From contig PFUR01000040.1 of NCBI GenBank assembly GCA_002790195.1, positions 1-43,131 of the forward strand: DNA of 43,131 bases, in the 5' to 3' direction. Source of the stretch: Flavobacteriales bacterium CG_4_9_14_3_um_filter_40_17 (GTDB taxonomy: Bacteria > Bacteroidota > Bacteroidia > Flavobacteriales > Flavobacteriaceae). Under the pieces are notes generated by a model, which saw only the letters and a program-made list of their open reading frames with translations, did no database searches and was not told where the DNA came from. Shown in pieces: positions 1-8,144 of the stretch (positions are counted from its first letter, which is position 1; every line of letters begins with the position of its first letter). The translations under genes were made by a program, and so were the position numbers.

Positions 1-2
1 TT

Positions 3-44
3 GAAGTGAAATATCCAAAGAAAGAAAAAGTGCTGTTGGAATAA
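3..44 (+). CDS. C-terminal tail of an upstream gene (partial)
   Basis: An open frame enters from the left edge and reads EVKYPKKEKVLLE before a TAA at 42-44. Only 13 residues are visible, so the product cannot be named. The HIT gene starts 48 bases later on the same strand, so the two may be co-transcribed. The neighbour of HIT genes in many Flavobacteria is greA, but this tail does not resemble a GreA C-terminus I know. It could also be a chance open frame. Confidence 0.35.
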   Translation, partial: EVKYPKKEKVLLE

Positions 45-92
45 ACTATTTAACCATATCAATATCTGAAAATCTTTTAAACTAAAACCACC

Positions 93-488
93 ATGCCCAG
101 TATATTCACCAAAATAGTCAACGGGGAAATCCCGTGTTACAAAATAGCCGAAGACAATCGTTTTATGGCTTTTTTAGATGTGTTCCCTGCCGCGAAAGGA
201 CATACCATTTGCATTCCCAAGCAAGAGTCCGACAAACTATTCGATTTGGATGAAAAGACTTACACCGATTTGCTCCTTTTCAGCCGTAAGATTGCTGTTG
301 CACTCGAAAAAGCCGTTCCCTGCAAACGCGTTGGCTTGGCTGTCATCGGGCTTGAAGTGCCACACGTTCACATTCATTTGATTCCGCTCAACAGTATCGC
401 CGACATGGATTTTACCGATAAAAAATCATTTCCTGACGAAGTATATGAAACTGTCGCAAAAGCGATTCGGGCTGAATTAATCGAGTAG
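93..488 (+). CDS. HIT family nucleotide-binding protein (HINT-like hydrolase)
   Basis: This 131-residue protein matches the usual length of a prokaryotic HINT protein. It opens with the family signature SIFTKIVNGEIPCYKI (residues 3-18) and carries the histidine triad HVHIHLIPL with His91, His93 and His95, which form the nucleotidyl-hydrolase/transferase active site. Family members hydrolyse purine nucleoside phosphoramidates or related nucleotidyl conjugates in the cytoplasm; the substrate here is unknown. The ATG at 93 gives the canonical N-terminus. The gene converges with the AsmA-like gene, leaving 40 bases between stops with no obvious terminator. Confidence 0.93.
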   Translation: MPSIFTKIVNGEIPCYKIAEDNRFMAFLDVFPAAKGHTICIPKQESDKLFDLDEKTYTDLLLFSRKIAVALEKAVPCKRVGLAVIGLEVPHVHIHLIPLNSIADMDFTDKKSFPDEVYETVAKAIRAELIE

Positions 489-528
489 AAGAAAATTAAG
501 ACTGCCTAAAATGAGTCCTAATACCGGC

Positions 529-3162
529 TCAATTCACCGTGTCTTTCTTCTTCTTTCTATTTCCAAAAATATTGTTTATCAAACTTTTGGCGGCTTCTTC
601 CACCGGTTTTTTCGTCGTGGTGCTGTCTTTTTTGATGCTGTCGTTTACGGATTTGTTGCCTCCCAACAAATTGCCCAACGCACCGGTTCCTTGGTTAATC
701 AATTTTTGTTTTTGGTTATTGGCTATTTGCGTGGCCAGATTTGAAATGGCACTTTGCATATCCGTATTTACCGATGGATTGTCAAAAGTACCTCCTATCA
801 AAGCAGTTACAGGAACGGTCAGGTTTTTAGCATCGCTTCCACTGAGGTTGGCTAATAAGTCGCTTGCCTGACTTCCAAAATATTTTGCTGGTACATTGAA
901 AGTTGCTTTATAATTCATTTTCTTGTCAAAACCATGTGTGCCCGACACGTTAATGGCGATGTCCTGATACTTGATTTGAAAGGGTTTTACGGTGACCATA
1001 CCGTCTTTAAAGTCGAGATGCGCTTTTAAATCATTCAGGTTTAGCTTGCTGAAATCCAAAAAGTTGAGGGATGACGAAAGCGATGACATCAACGCGGTTT
1101 TCTCGGGGCTCATTTTAGCATTGAGCAGGCTTGCCAGTAAATTGCCGGTAAGGGAGTTTAAATCGGGGGCAAAATCTTTATCGAGCTTGCCGGACAAATC
1201 GATCGATGAATTGAGCCTTCCGGTCAAAGCTGCTGCGAGCGGTGTCAGGCTTTGAAACAAATCCAAGCCTTTGAAAGCCTGCGGAATGTCAAACTCTTGC
1301 ACATTGAGTTTCATGTTGAAATCGGGGGTTTCGTTTTGGGTGGACACATCGCCGGCCAAACCCAATTTGCCACCAAAAATGTCGGAAGCCACATTGTCAA
1401 AAGTGATTTTTTGGTCTTTGATGATTGCTTTCCCTCTGACGTTTTTAAGCGTTAAATTGTCATATAAAACCTGATTGGCACTCACATTGACCACCGCGTT
1501 GATTAGTTTGGGGATTTTAAACCCTTCTTCAGTTGTTTTGTTTTCCTCAGAGCTTTTTTCCTCTGTTTGTTTGTTTTCAGCTGTTACTTCTTCATCCATA
1601 AAATCGCTGACCGCGAAAGAATTTGAACTCAGGTCAAAATCCCCTTTGAGTTCGGTGTCCGCGAATAAGAATCCGAATAAGTTATCCAAATTTCCGGAAG
1701 CTTTGATGTCGCTTTTCCCCGAAGTTGCATCAAATTGTGTGAGCCGGATGCGGCCGGGATTGAACACTATTTTTGCCTGCGAAATTTTGATTGGATTGGG
1801 GAATGCGTCCGATTGATAGACAAAATCTGAGAGGGAAAGATTGCCGTTGGATTCGATGCGTTGGTATTCGTTGTGTTCGATGGCATTTTTGTCAAAAGAA
1901 GCCTTCAAGTTGGCTGCCACAATGCCTTGTAGAGGGGTTTGCATGGTTATCGGATAGGCTTGCGATACTTTTGATAAATCAATTTTTCCGTCTATATGGG
2001 TTTTGACAGCCATATTTTCAGCCAAATTGGACAAACGGGCATTGGCTCTGAACACGTCTTGGTCGATTCGAAAGCAAAGTGTATCCAATTTGATGTAGGT
2101 GTCTTCGACCAATCCGGTTTCGTTTTTGATGTCCATTTTGATGTAAATATCTTCCACCTTTTTGGGTAATTCGGGATATTTGAAAGACGCTTTGTCAGAA
2201 GCTATCCTAATGTCTAAATGCGGAATGTGGGTGTCATCTGAAATACCTTTGACGGTTCCCTGCACGACAAAGTCTCCCTGCGTCTCCACGTTTTCGATGT
2301 TTTTGGCATATTCTTCTGGTATGATGGCTAAGAAATTTTTAAACGATGAAGATGGCGTTTTGAAACTAAGATCGATGTTTTGTCCTTCGTCAACCAACTG
2401 CACAAATCCTTCAAAAACCAAGGGAAGCTGGTTAATCAGAGTCTTGTTTTCCTGAAAAGTGTATTTCTGATTTTCCAAATCAATTCCCAAATCGGCATCG
2501 AGGGATACTTTAGCTTGGTTGAAATAATTGATTTCGCCAAACTCAAATGATACCAAGGATTGGGTTTTGGTTTTCAAAAGTGAATTGACGGCAGACAAAT
2601 TGCCGCTTCCTGAATGTTGAAAATCATCCAACCGCAAATGCATTTTTGCACTTTCATCTAAGTAGTTGAGTCGTGAGTGTGAGATTTCGTACTCGCTCAA
2701 ATCCAAACGGAAGGAAGATGCTTTCTTCGGTTTCGCCTCTTTGCTGCTTGAAGCGGTTGATTGCTTTTCGATGTCATAATTTGCGCGTTCCAAAGAATCT
2801 ATTTTGATGTTGATAAAAGCGTGGTCAACCTGAAAGGCATCGATGGCCATGCCATCACTTTTAAACAATTGTGAAAGAGAGAACGTCAGATAAATTTTTT
2901 GTGCGATCAACAGTGTATCTCCTTCAAAGGGTGCGTTGTTGATAAGCGATAAATCTGAAATTAGCAGAGAAGCCTTGGGAAAACTGCGGAGGAGGCTCAA
3001 ATCGACTTCACTAAAATCGAATTTGGCATTGACTTGCTCATTGATTGCTTTTTTGAGCATGCTTTCAATCTTTCCTTTGAAAAGAAAAGGGGTAACCATC
3101 AAAATAAGCAACAAAATAAGCAGGCTTATTCCGGTTATTTTTAAAATTTTTTTGCGTTTCAT
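529..3162 (-). CDS. AsmA-like large envelope protein
   Basis: This 877-residue protein has one N-terminal membrane helix (about residues 8-28, ISLLILLLILMVTPFLF) and then a long beta-rich region typical of AsmA/TamB-type proteins. It ends in an AsmA-like C-terminal region (about 560-790) and a low-complexity basic tail ending KKKKDTVN. A Glu/Lys/Thr-rich linker lies near residues 530-550. The N-terminal pattern KGKIESMLKKAINEQVNAKFDFSEVDLSLLRSFPKASL is typical of Bacteroidota AsmA proteins. Such proteins span the periplasm and are thought to help move lipid to the outer membrane; a role here is inferred from family only. It lies 11 bases downstream of the queuosine-precursor transporter gene on the same strand. 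Confidence 0.85.
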   Translation of the reverse strand: MKRKKILKITGISLLILLLILMVTPFLFKGKIESMLKKAINEQVNAKFDFSEVDLSLLRSFPKASLLISDLSLINNAPFEGDTLLIAQKIYLTFSLSQLFKSDGMAIDAFQVDHAFINIKIDSLERANYDIEKQSTASSSKEAKPKKASSFRLDLSEYEISHSRLNYLDESAKMHLRLDDFQHSGSGNLSAVNSLLKTKTQSLVSFEFGEINYFNQAKVSLDADLGIDLENQKYTFQENKTLINQLPLVFEGFVQLVDEGQNIDLSFKTPSSSFKNFLAIIPEEYAKNIENVETQGDFVVQGTVKGISDDTHIPHLDIRIASDKASFKYPELPKKVEDIYIKMDIKNETGLVEDTYIKLDTLCFRIDQDVFRANARLSNLAENMAVKTHIDGKIDLSKVSQAYPITMQTPLQGIVAANLKASFDKNAIEHNEYQRIESNGNLSLSDFVYQSDAFPNPIKISQAKIVFNPGRIRLTQFDATSGKSDIKASGNLDNLFGFLFADTELKGDFDLSSNSFAVSDFMDEEVTAENKQTEEKSSEENKTTEEGFKIPKLINAVVNVSANQVLYDNLTLKNVRGKAIIKDQKITFDNVASDIFGGKLGLAGDVSTQNETPDFNMKLNVQEFDIPQAFKGLDLFQSLTPLAAALTGRLNSSIDLSGKLDKDFAPDLNSLTGNLLASLLNAKMSPEKTALMSSLSSSLNFLDFSKLNLNDLKAHLDFKDGMVTVKPFQIKYQDIAINVSGTHGFDKKMNYKATFNVPAKYFGSQASDLLANLSGSDAKNLTVPVTALIGGTFDNPSVNTDMQSAISNLATQIANNQKQKLINQGTGALGNLLGGNKSVNDSIKKDSTTTKKPVEEAAKSLINNIFGNRKKKKDTVN

Positions 3163-3173
3163 TTCGATTTTAT

Positions 3174-3869
3174 TTAAGTAACGTTTAAATTTAATTCTTC
3201 ACCTCTTTTGAGTTCGAAACGTTTGTTGAAGAGATGTACACAAACATAAAAGAAAGGCGTGTCTAAAAGTGCCATCAATACTTTAAATAGAAACCCGCTC
3301 AGCAGCAAATCGTCAAAACGCGACCATTCTATCTTGCCAAAACTACACAGCAACAATAAAACAGTAGAAGTGTCTATGAATTGAGACGTAATGGTCGAGA
3401 AATTATTTCGCACCCAAAGCATTCTACCTTTGGTTATGCGCTTCCAAAAATGAAATATCTGAATGTCAATGTACTGAGCCGCCAGATAAGCCATCATCGA
3501 AGCAAACACCGCAATTGCCGTTGCGCCAAAAACTTTGGCATATAAGGCGTTGTCAATAGGCGACCAGTCGGTGGCACTGACTGCACTACCCGCATACACA
3601 AAGATAAGCGAAAAAAGTGAAGCAAAAATACCGGCTGTGACTACACTTTGTGCCATTTTTTTACCATAGACTTCCGAGATGATGTCTGTAATGAGGAAAG
3701 TCAAGGGGTAAGGCAAAATACCGACCGAAATTTCAAAAGTGTAGATTCCGAAGAAATTGACCGAAACAAATTTTTGAAAAATAAGATTTGAAACTACCAA
3801 CGAGGTGATAAATACAGCCGCCATAATCAAAAAGATTTGATAGGCTTTTTTGGAGTCTTGGTGCGTCAT
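3174..3869 (-). CDS. Queuosine precursor transporter (YhhQ/QPTR family)
   Basis: The product is a 231-residue inner-membrane protein with about six hydrophobic helices. It carries the family motifs PYPLTFLITDIISEVYGK and WVRNNFSTITSQFIDT. Characterised members import preQ0/preQ1 or queuine for tRNA modification. An in-frame ATG 75 bases further upstream (3944) is possible, but the added 25 residues are hydrophilic and atypical. A good -7 box (CAAATATA on the plus strand, 3899-3906) lies between the two starts, so the ATG at 3869 is chosen. It is probably co-transcribed with the AsmA-like gene and diverges from the FolK-kinase fusion. Six-helix topology was not computed. Confidence 0.9.
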   Translation of the reverse strand: MTHQDSKKAYQIFLIMAAVFITSLVVSNLIFQKFVSVNFFGIYTFEISVGILPYPLTFLITDIISEVYGKKMAQSVVTAGIFASLFSLIFVYAGSAVSATDWSPIDNALYAKVFGATAIAVFASMMAYLAAQYIDIQIFHFWKRITKGRMLWVRNNFSTITSQFIDTSTVLLLLCSFGKIEWSRFDDLLLSGFLFKVLMALLDTPFFYVCVHLFNKRFELKRGEELNLNVT

Positions 3870-3898
3870 AGCAAACTTTTTTGGTGAGCAATTTTGCA

Positions 3899-3906
3899 CA
3901 AATATA
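3899..3906 (-). promoter_or_regulatory. -7 promoter element for the queuosine transporter gene
   Basis: Read on the minus strand this is TATATTTG, matching the Bacteroidota -7 consensus TAnnTTTG, about 30 bases before the ATG at 3869. No good -33 TTTG is visible at the expected distance, so the call rests on one element. It supports the shorter start. Confidence 0.45.
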
Positions 3907-3993
3907 ACTGAAAGTGATTTTCTTTTAGTTACTTTGCCCATCAATAAAGTTTATCGTTAACACTTCGTTTACCTATATTCTCAGTTCGTCAAA

Positions 3994-5130
3994 ATGGCAG
4001 TTTCAACACAGGGTTTATTTCTTTCGCTTGGGAGCAATGTAGGCAACCGTGAAGAGAATTTGCAAGTTGCCGTGCAAGCTATTTTTAAAAGAATCGGTAC
4101 GAATACAAAGCTTTCCTCTGTCTTTCAAAGCGAATCTTGGGGTTTCCAAAGCGACGATTTTTTGAACTGCTGTGTCGAAGTGTCAACCCGATTGACAGAA
4201 GATGAGGTATTGCAACTTTGTTTGGAAATTGAAAAAGACATGGGGCGCGTACGTTCAATCGAAAAAGGCTATCAGGCGCGCATCATCGATATTGATTTGT
4301 TGTTTTTTGATCAAAAGATTATTGCAAATGAAAATCTGCAATTGCCTCATCCCGAATTGCATAACAGAGATTTTGTTCTATATCCTTTGATGGAAATCGC
4401 CCCCGGTTTTATGCATCCGGTAATTGGAAAAACTATCAGGGAGCTGTTTGAACAAGCTGTTTTTCAAACGAAAATCAAAAAAACCGATTTTAAACTCACC
4501 AATCCCAAGTCTCAATATCCTTTTCATCGATTCAATTACATCGCCATAGAAGGAAACATTGGTTCCGGGAAAACGAGCTTAGCGACGCGGATCTCGCAGG
4601 ATTTCGCTGGTAAACTGATGCTCGAACGCTATGCAGACAATCCGTTTTTACCCAAATTTTATGACGATCAACATCGCTATGCTTTCCCGTTGGAATTGTC
4701 TTTTTTAGCCGACCGTTACCAACAATTTTCGGACGATGTGGGCCAACTCAGTTTGTTTTCAGATTTTATGATTTCGGATTATGACATCTACAAATCGCTT
4801 ATCTTTTCAAAAATCACCTTGGCGGAAGATGAATTTCAGTTGTATCAAAAGTTTTTCAACATCATTTACAAAGAAGCCGTCAAGCCGGATTTATACGTTT
4901 ATCTTTATCAAAACACCCATCGGCTTTTGGATAACATCCGAAAACGAGGTCGCTCGTATGAACAAAAAATACAGTCTGATTATTTAGAAAAAATACATCA
5001 AGGCTACGTCGATTTCATTAAATTTAAAGACAAATCGAAAGTGTTGATTATCGACGTGTCAGAAATGGATTTTGTCAACAACCGAAAAGACTATTTGGCC
5101 ATTATCGATCAAATAGCTAATTACCGATAA
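3994..5130 (+). CDS. folK: Bifunctional FolK (HPPK) - deoxynucleoside kinase fusion
   Basis: Two enzymes are joined in one 378-residue frame. Residues 7-155 are HPPK, which pyrophosphorylates 6-hydroxymethyl-dihydropterin in folate synthesis: SLGSNVGNREENL (11-23), RIIDIDLLFFD (96-106) and RDFVLYPLMEIAP (125-137). After a short linker, residues 181-378 form a deoxynucleoside kinase with P-loop GNIGSGKT (187-194), a DRYQQF segment and an Arg-rich lid (RGRSYEQK). That half salvages deoxynucleosides; dA/dG are the usual substrates of such bacterial kinases, but specificity is not readable here. There is no frameshift or internal stop. I recall the same fusion in other Flavobacteriia. The 3' end overlaps the convergent methyltransferase gene by 10 bases. 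Confidence 0.93.
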   Translation: MAVSTQGLFLSLGSNVGNREENLQVAVQAIFKRIGTNTKLSSVFQSESWGFQSDDFLNCCVEVSTRLTEDEVLQLCLEIEKDMGRVRSIEKGYQARIIDIDLLFFDQKIIANENLQLPHPELHNRDFVLYPLMEIAPGFMHPVIGKTIRELFEQAVFQTKIKKTDFKLTNPKSQYPFHRFNYIAIEGNIGSGKTSLATRISQDFAGKLMLERYADNPFLPKFYDDQHRYAFPLELSFLADRYQQFSDDVGQLSLFSDFMISDYDIYKSLIFSKITLAEDEFQLYQKFFNIIYKEAVKPDLYVYLYQNTHRLLDNIRKRGRSYEQKIQSDYLEKIHQGYVDFIKFKDKSKVLIIDVSEMDFVNNRKDYLAIIDQIANYR

Positions 5131-5654
5131 GTCATTTTTGAAAACAAATCCCAAACCACCATTCCCACACTGACCGAGATATTGAGCGAATGTTTGCTGC
5201 CGAATTGAGGGATTTCTATCACCATATCTGATGCATTAACCACCTTTTGATCAACACCTTTCACCTCATTTCCGAAAACAAGGGCTACTTTCTTATCGGC
5301 TTCGGGTCTGAGGTTTTGCAACATGATTGCTCCTACCGCTTGTTCGATAGAGGCGATGATTACACCTTCTTGCTTCAACTTCTTCACAACATCCAAAGTA
5401 TTTTCGGCGTACTCCCATGCCACGGTTTGGGTTGCGCCTAAGGCAGTTTTTCGAATTTCTTTGTTCGGCGGTGTGCCGGTGATGCCACAGAGATATATTT
5501 TTTCAATCAAAAAGGCATCGCTCGTCCGAAAAACAGCCCCTACATTATATAGACTTCTCACATTGTCTAACAGAATGATGATGGGCGTTTTTTCGGATTC
5601 CCTAAATGCCGCGGCATCTAATCGTCCCAACTCTGAATTGGCTAATTTCCTCAT
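5121..5654 (-). CDS. TrmH/SpoU-family RNA 2'-O-methyltransferase
   Basis: This 177-residue SPOUT methyltransferase shows the three family motifs: NVRSLYNVGAVFRTSDAF (motif 1 with conserved Asn and Arg), ALVFGNEVKGVD (motif 2) and IPQFGSKHSLNISVSVGMVVWDL (motif 3). It should use S-adenosylmethionine to methylate a ribose in tRNA or rRNA; the target is unknown. The frame stays open upstream to 5741, but that stretch runs through the terminator hairpin of the next gene (5683-5719), and translation from MRKLANSELGRLD gives the usual N-terminus, so 5654 is the start. It converges with and overlaps the FolK-kinase fusion. Confidence 0.88.
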   Translation of the reverse strand: MRKLANSELGRLDAAAFRESEKTPIIILLDNVRSLYNVGAVFRTSDAFLIEKIYLCGITGTPPNKEIRKTALGATQTVAWEYAENTLDVVKKLKQEGVIIASIEQAVGAIMLQNLRPEADKKVALVFGNEVKGVDQKVVNASDMVIEIPQFGSKHSLNISVSVGMVVWDLFSKMTYR

Positions 5655-5682
5655 GAAAGGGTAAAAAATATCTGGTAAATGT

Positions 5683-5719
5683 ATAAAAAAACAGCGGCCA
5701 CAAAAACTGCGGTCGCTGT
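5683..5719 (-). terminator. Rho-independent terminator of the CBM48 gene
   Basis: On the minus strand, ACAGCGACC and GGCCGCTGT form a 9-bp stem with one G-U pair (plus-strand arms 5691-5699 and 5711-5719). A T-run follows, corresponding to the A-tract at 5684-5690 on the plus strand. It lies just after the stop of the CBM48 gene. Confidence 0.75.
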
Positions 5720-5747
5720 CAGACAAAAACTTTAAGAACAATGTAAA

Positions 5748-6059
5748 CTATACGCAGACGACAGAGTTGTCATCAAAAGACACACCGCTGCTCACGTATT
5801 TGTCAGCTTGGTCATCATTGATCCATTTTTCACCGTCAACCAAATACCTGAATTGATATTCAGCACCTACGGCCAAATCGATGGCTCCTTTGAATCCACC
5901 ATCTTTTAATTTTTTCAAAACCAAACCTTTTTTCTCTTTCCAGTCATTGAAATCACCAACAACCGATACTTTCTTAGCATCACCCACTTGCTCAGCAGAC
6001 AAATCAAATGTCACCTTACAAACCGGCTTACTCTTCAAAAATTGCTTTTTAAGTGCCAT
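5748..6059 (-). CDS. Small stand-alone CBM48 / isoamylase early-set domain protein
   Basis: The 103-residue product is little more than one AMPK-type glycogen-binding (CBM48/E-set) fold. The signature VSVVGDFNDWKEKKG (residues 31-45) is followed by FKGAIDLAVGAEYQFRYLVDGEKWINDDQADKYV (56-89), with the Trp and Tyr residues typical of glucan contact. No catalytic domain is attached and there is no signal peptide, so it is cytoplasmic. The natural ligand or partner enzyme cannot be told from the sequence. It is monocistronic by position, with its own -7 box and a strong terminator, and diverges from asnS. Similar single-domain proteins are common in Flavobacteria. Confidence 0.88.
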   Translation of the reverse strand: MALKKQFLKSKPVCKVTFDLSAEQVGDAKKVSVVGDFNDWKEKKGLVLKKLKDGGFKGAIDLAVGAEYQFRYLVDGEKWINDDQADKYVSSGVSFDDNSVVCV

Positions 6060-6094
6060 AATTATAATTTTAAAGTTATTTCAAATTAATAAAA

Positions 6095-6102
6095 CAAAAG
6101 TA
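6095..6102 (-). promoter_or_regulatory. -7 promoter element of the CBM48 gene
   Basis: On the minus strand the sequence is TACTTTTG, a perfect TAnnTTTG, 35 bases before the ATG at 6059. The -33 region is AT-rich without a clear TTTG. Confidence 0.5.
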
Positions 6103-6309
6103 GAATTATATATCGGTTAATATATCATCGCACTTTTCCTTATTATGTTCTATATTAATCAAATTAATAGATTTATGAAGAATATATGAGTTAATATAAA
6201 ACTAAATAAAGGTTAATTTTTGATAAATTTACTTTTTTGGTCAATATAACATACATTTCAAGTATTCATCAATCGTTTGCGCATAAGAGATGTGCAAAAA
6301 ATTAACAAT

Positions 6310-6339
6310 AAAATTCCCGCCTATGAAAGCGGGAATTTT
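6310..6339. repeat. Orphan perfect hairpin in the divergent asnS/CBM48 spacer
   Basis: AAAATTCCCGC (6310-6320) and GCGGGAATTTT (6329-6339) form an 11-bp perfect stem around an 8-base loop. It resembles a terminator stem but sits upstream of both flanking genes, about 150 bases before the asnS promoter. The rest of the spacer (6103-6309 and 6340-6489) is AT-rich and shows no coding potential or other structure I can support. Confidence 0.6.
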
Positions 6340-6489
6340 ATCCAAATAATTAATCCAAACCAAACAAATAGAGAACAATTCACTTTGTAAAAGTAACCTT
6401 GCCTTTAGTGTTACACAATCCCCAATCGTGGGTATATTTTCACAGTTTCAAAAGATTTTCAAAAACCCATTGTATCTATTTATTCCCTA

Positions 6490-6520
6490 TTTGTTTAGAC
6501 TGTTGTATCGAGTATCTTTG
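6490..6520 (+). promoter_or_regulatory. asnS promoter (Bacteroidota -33/-7 type)
   Basis: TTTG at 6490-6493, a spacer of exactly 19 bases and TATCTTTG at 6513-6520 match the consensus TTTG-N19-TAnnTTTG. The asnS ATG lies at 6545, so the 5' leader would be roughly 20 bases. It lies inside the longer open frame that begins at 6428, which argues against that earlier start. Confidence 0.8.
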
Positions 6521-6544
6521 CAACTTTTAAAACAACCTTTTATC

Positions 6545-7975
6545 ATGCAGTTAACTGTAAAAGAGCTTTTGACCCTGTCGCCGCTTCAACAGGATGTAAA
6601 AATCAACGGATGGGTTCGCACCTTCCGAAGCAATCGTTTCATCGCACTGAACGATGGATCGACTCTACAAAATATGCAGTGCGTCATCGATTTTGATCAA
6701 ACCAGTTCCGAAATTCTGAAACGAATCACTACCGGAGCTTGTATCCAAGTCAAAGGAAGTCTGGAAGAGAGTCAAGGCAAGGGTCAGAAAGTAGAATTAA
6801 AAGTGTCAGACATTACTATTTTAGGTGATTCAGATGCCGACACCTATCCCATTCAGCCCAAAAAACACTCACTCGAATTTTTAAGGGAAAACGCCCATCT
6901 CCGGGTTCGCACCAACACCTTCGCTGCCGTGATGCGCGTGCGCTCGGTTTTGGCTTTCGCTGTGCATCAATACTTTCAAAAGAACGGTTTCTTTTATGTC
7001 AACACACCTATTATCACAGGATCAGACGCAGAAGGAGCCGGCGAAATGTTTCGCGTGACCGCGCTCGACCCTAAATCACCGCCACTCACAAAAGATGGTA
7101 AAATCGATTACACCGAAGATTTTTTTGGCAAGGAAACCAACCTGACCGTTTCCGGACAACTGGAAGCAGAAACCTATGCCATGGCTTTGGGCAAAGTTTA
7201 TACTTTCGGACCCACTTTTCGTGCCGAAAACTCAAATACCTCTCGCCACTTGGCCGAGTTTTGGATGATTGAGCCGGAAATGGCCTTTTACGATTTGGAT
7301 GCTAACATGGATATGGCCGAAGATTTTATCAAATATGTCGTTGACTACGCCGTTAAAAATTGTGCTGAAGACTTGACATTCTTAGCAAACCGGCTTTTGG
7401 AAGAAGAAAAAACCAAACCGCAACAAGAACGCAGCGAACTGAAACTTTTAGACAAGTTAGCCTTCGTTGTCAACAACCGTTTTGTCCGTCTTACCTATAC
7501 AGAAGCCATCGAAATTCTCAGAAACTCGACTCCCAACAAAAAGAAAAAATTCAAGTATCTAATCGACGAATGGGGAGCCGATTTGCAAAGCGAACACGAG
7601 CGGTTTTTGGTTGAAAAACACTTTCAATGCCCGGTGATTTTGTTTGATTATCCCGCAAAAATAAAAGCTTTTTATATGCGGTTAAATGAAGATAAAAAAA
7701 CCGTTCGCGCCATGGATGTTTTGTTCCCCGGGATTGGCGAAATTGTCGGTGGTTCACAACGTGAAGAACGCTTGGACGTACTTCAACAAAAAATCGCCGA
7801 TTTGGGGATAGACGAAAAAGAATTGTGGTGGTACTTAGATTTGAGACGCTACGGCAGCGCCGTACACAGCGGCTTCGGGTTGGGATTTGAGCGATTGGTA
7901 CAGTTTGTCACCGGCATGGGCAACATCAGAGACGTGATTCCGTATCCTAGGACACCAAAAAACGCTGAATTTTAG
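6545..7975 (+). CDS. asnS: Asparaginyl-tRNA synthetase
   Basis: This 476-residue class IIb synthetase charges tRNA-Asn. The N-terminal OB-fold anticodon-binding domain (about residues 12-115) begins [15 protein letters not shown]. The catalytic core follows, with [28 protein letters not shown] (motif 2 area) and the C-terminal motif 3 [29 protein letters not shown]. The length and the ending at the PYPRTP motif fit bacterial AsnRS. The frame is open from 6428, but the extra 39 residues are hydrophobic, unlike AsnRS, and lie over the promoter; MQLTVKELL at 6545 is the expected N-terminus. A REP-like element follows the gene, and the RND pump gene converges on it. Confidence 0.96.
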   Translation: MQLTVKELLTLSPLQQDVKINGWVRTFRSNRFIALNDGSTLQNMQCVIDFDQTSSEILKRITTGACIQVKGSLEESQGKGQKVELKVSDITILGDSDADTYPIQPKKHSLEFLRENAHLRVRTNTFAAVMRVRSVLAFAVHQYFQKNGFFYVNTPIITGSDAEGAGEMFRVTALDPKSPPLTKDGKIDYTEDFFGKETNLTVSGQLEAETYAMALGKVYTFGPTFRAENSNTSRHLAEFWMIEPEMAFYDLDANMDMAEDFIKYVVDYAVKNCAEDLTFLANRLLEEEKTKPQQERSELKLLDKLAFVVNNRFVRLTYTEAIEILRNSTPNKKKKFKYLIDEWGADLQSEHERFLVEKHFQCPVILFDYPAKIKAFYMRLNEDKKTVRAMDVLFPGIGEIVGGSQREERLDVLQQKIADLGIDEKELWWYLDLRRYGSAVHSGFGLGFERLVQFVTGMGNIRDVIPYPRTPKNAEF

Positions 7976-8009
7976 ACACTAAATTGTTTCCGCAAAAACA
8001 ATATAATTT

Positions 8010-8107
8010 GGGCGTTCCCCCCGCTAACAAGGGGGGCGGGCTATCCGTTCCAATCTTTTTTTGGGCAGAAAAGCCCAAAAAAAGGATTTCCACTTCTATC
8101 CCTAACG
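8010..8107. repeat. REP-like intergenic palindromic element, copy 1
   Basis: The element runs from GGGCGTT to ATCCCTAACG and holds two hairpins: C6/G6 (8017-8022 with 8031-8036) and a 12-bp stem of CTTTTTTTGGGC with its complement (8055-8066 and 8073-8084). It shares the start GGGCGTTnCCCC, a central nnTATCCG/TCATCCG block and the end CTATCCCTAACG with a second copy at 22196. I recall similar elements scattered through Flavobacterium genomes. It fills most of the spacer between convergent asnS and the RND pump gene. Confidence 0.75.
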
Positions 8108-8144
8108 CAAACTTCATCTACATTTTAGTAAGCATCATTTTTCA

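Noticed and set aside
489-528. Terminator between the HIT and AsmA-like genes
   Set aside because: No stem of useful length is visible in this 40-base convergent gap.
3870-3944. N-terminal extension of the queuosine precursor transporter
   Set aside because: Hydrophilic, lacks family likeness, and lies over a -7 promoter box.
5655-5741. N-terminal extension of the SpoU methyltransferase
   Set aside because: It reads through the terminator hairpin of the CBM48 gene.
6428-6544. N-terminal extension of asnS
   Set aside because: It covers the asnS promoter and encodes a hydrophobic stretch not found in AsnRS; the conserved start is at 6545.
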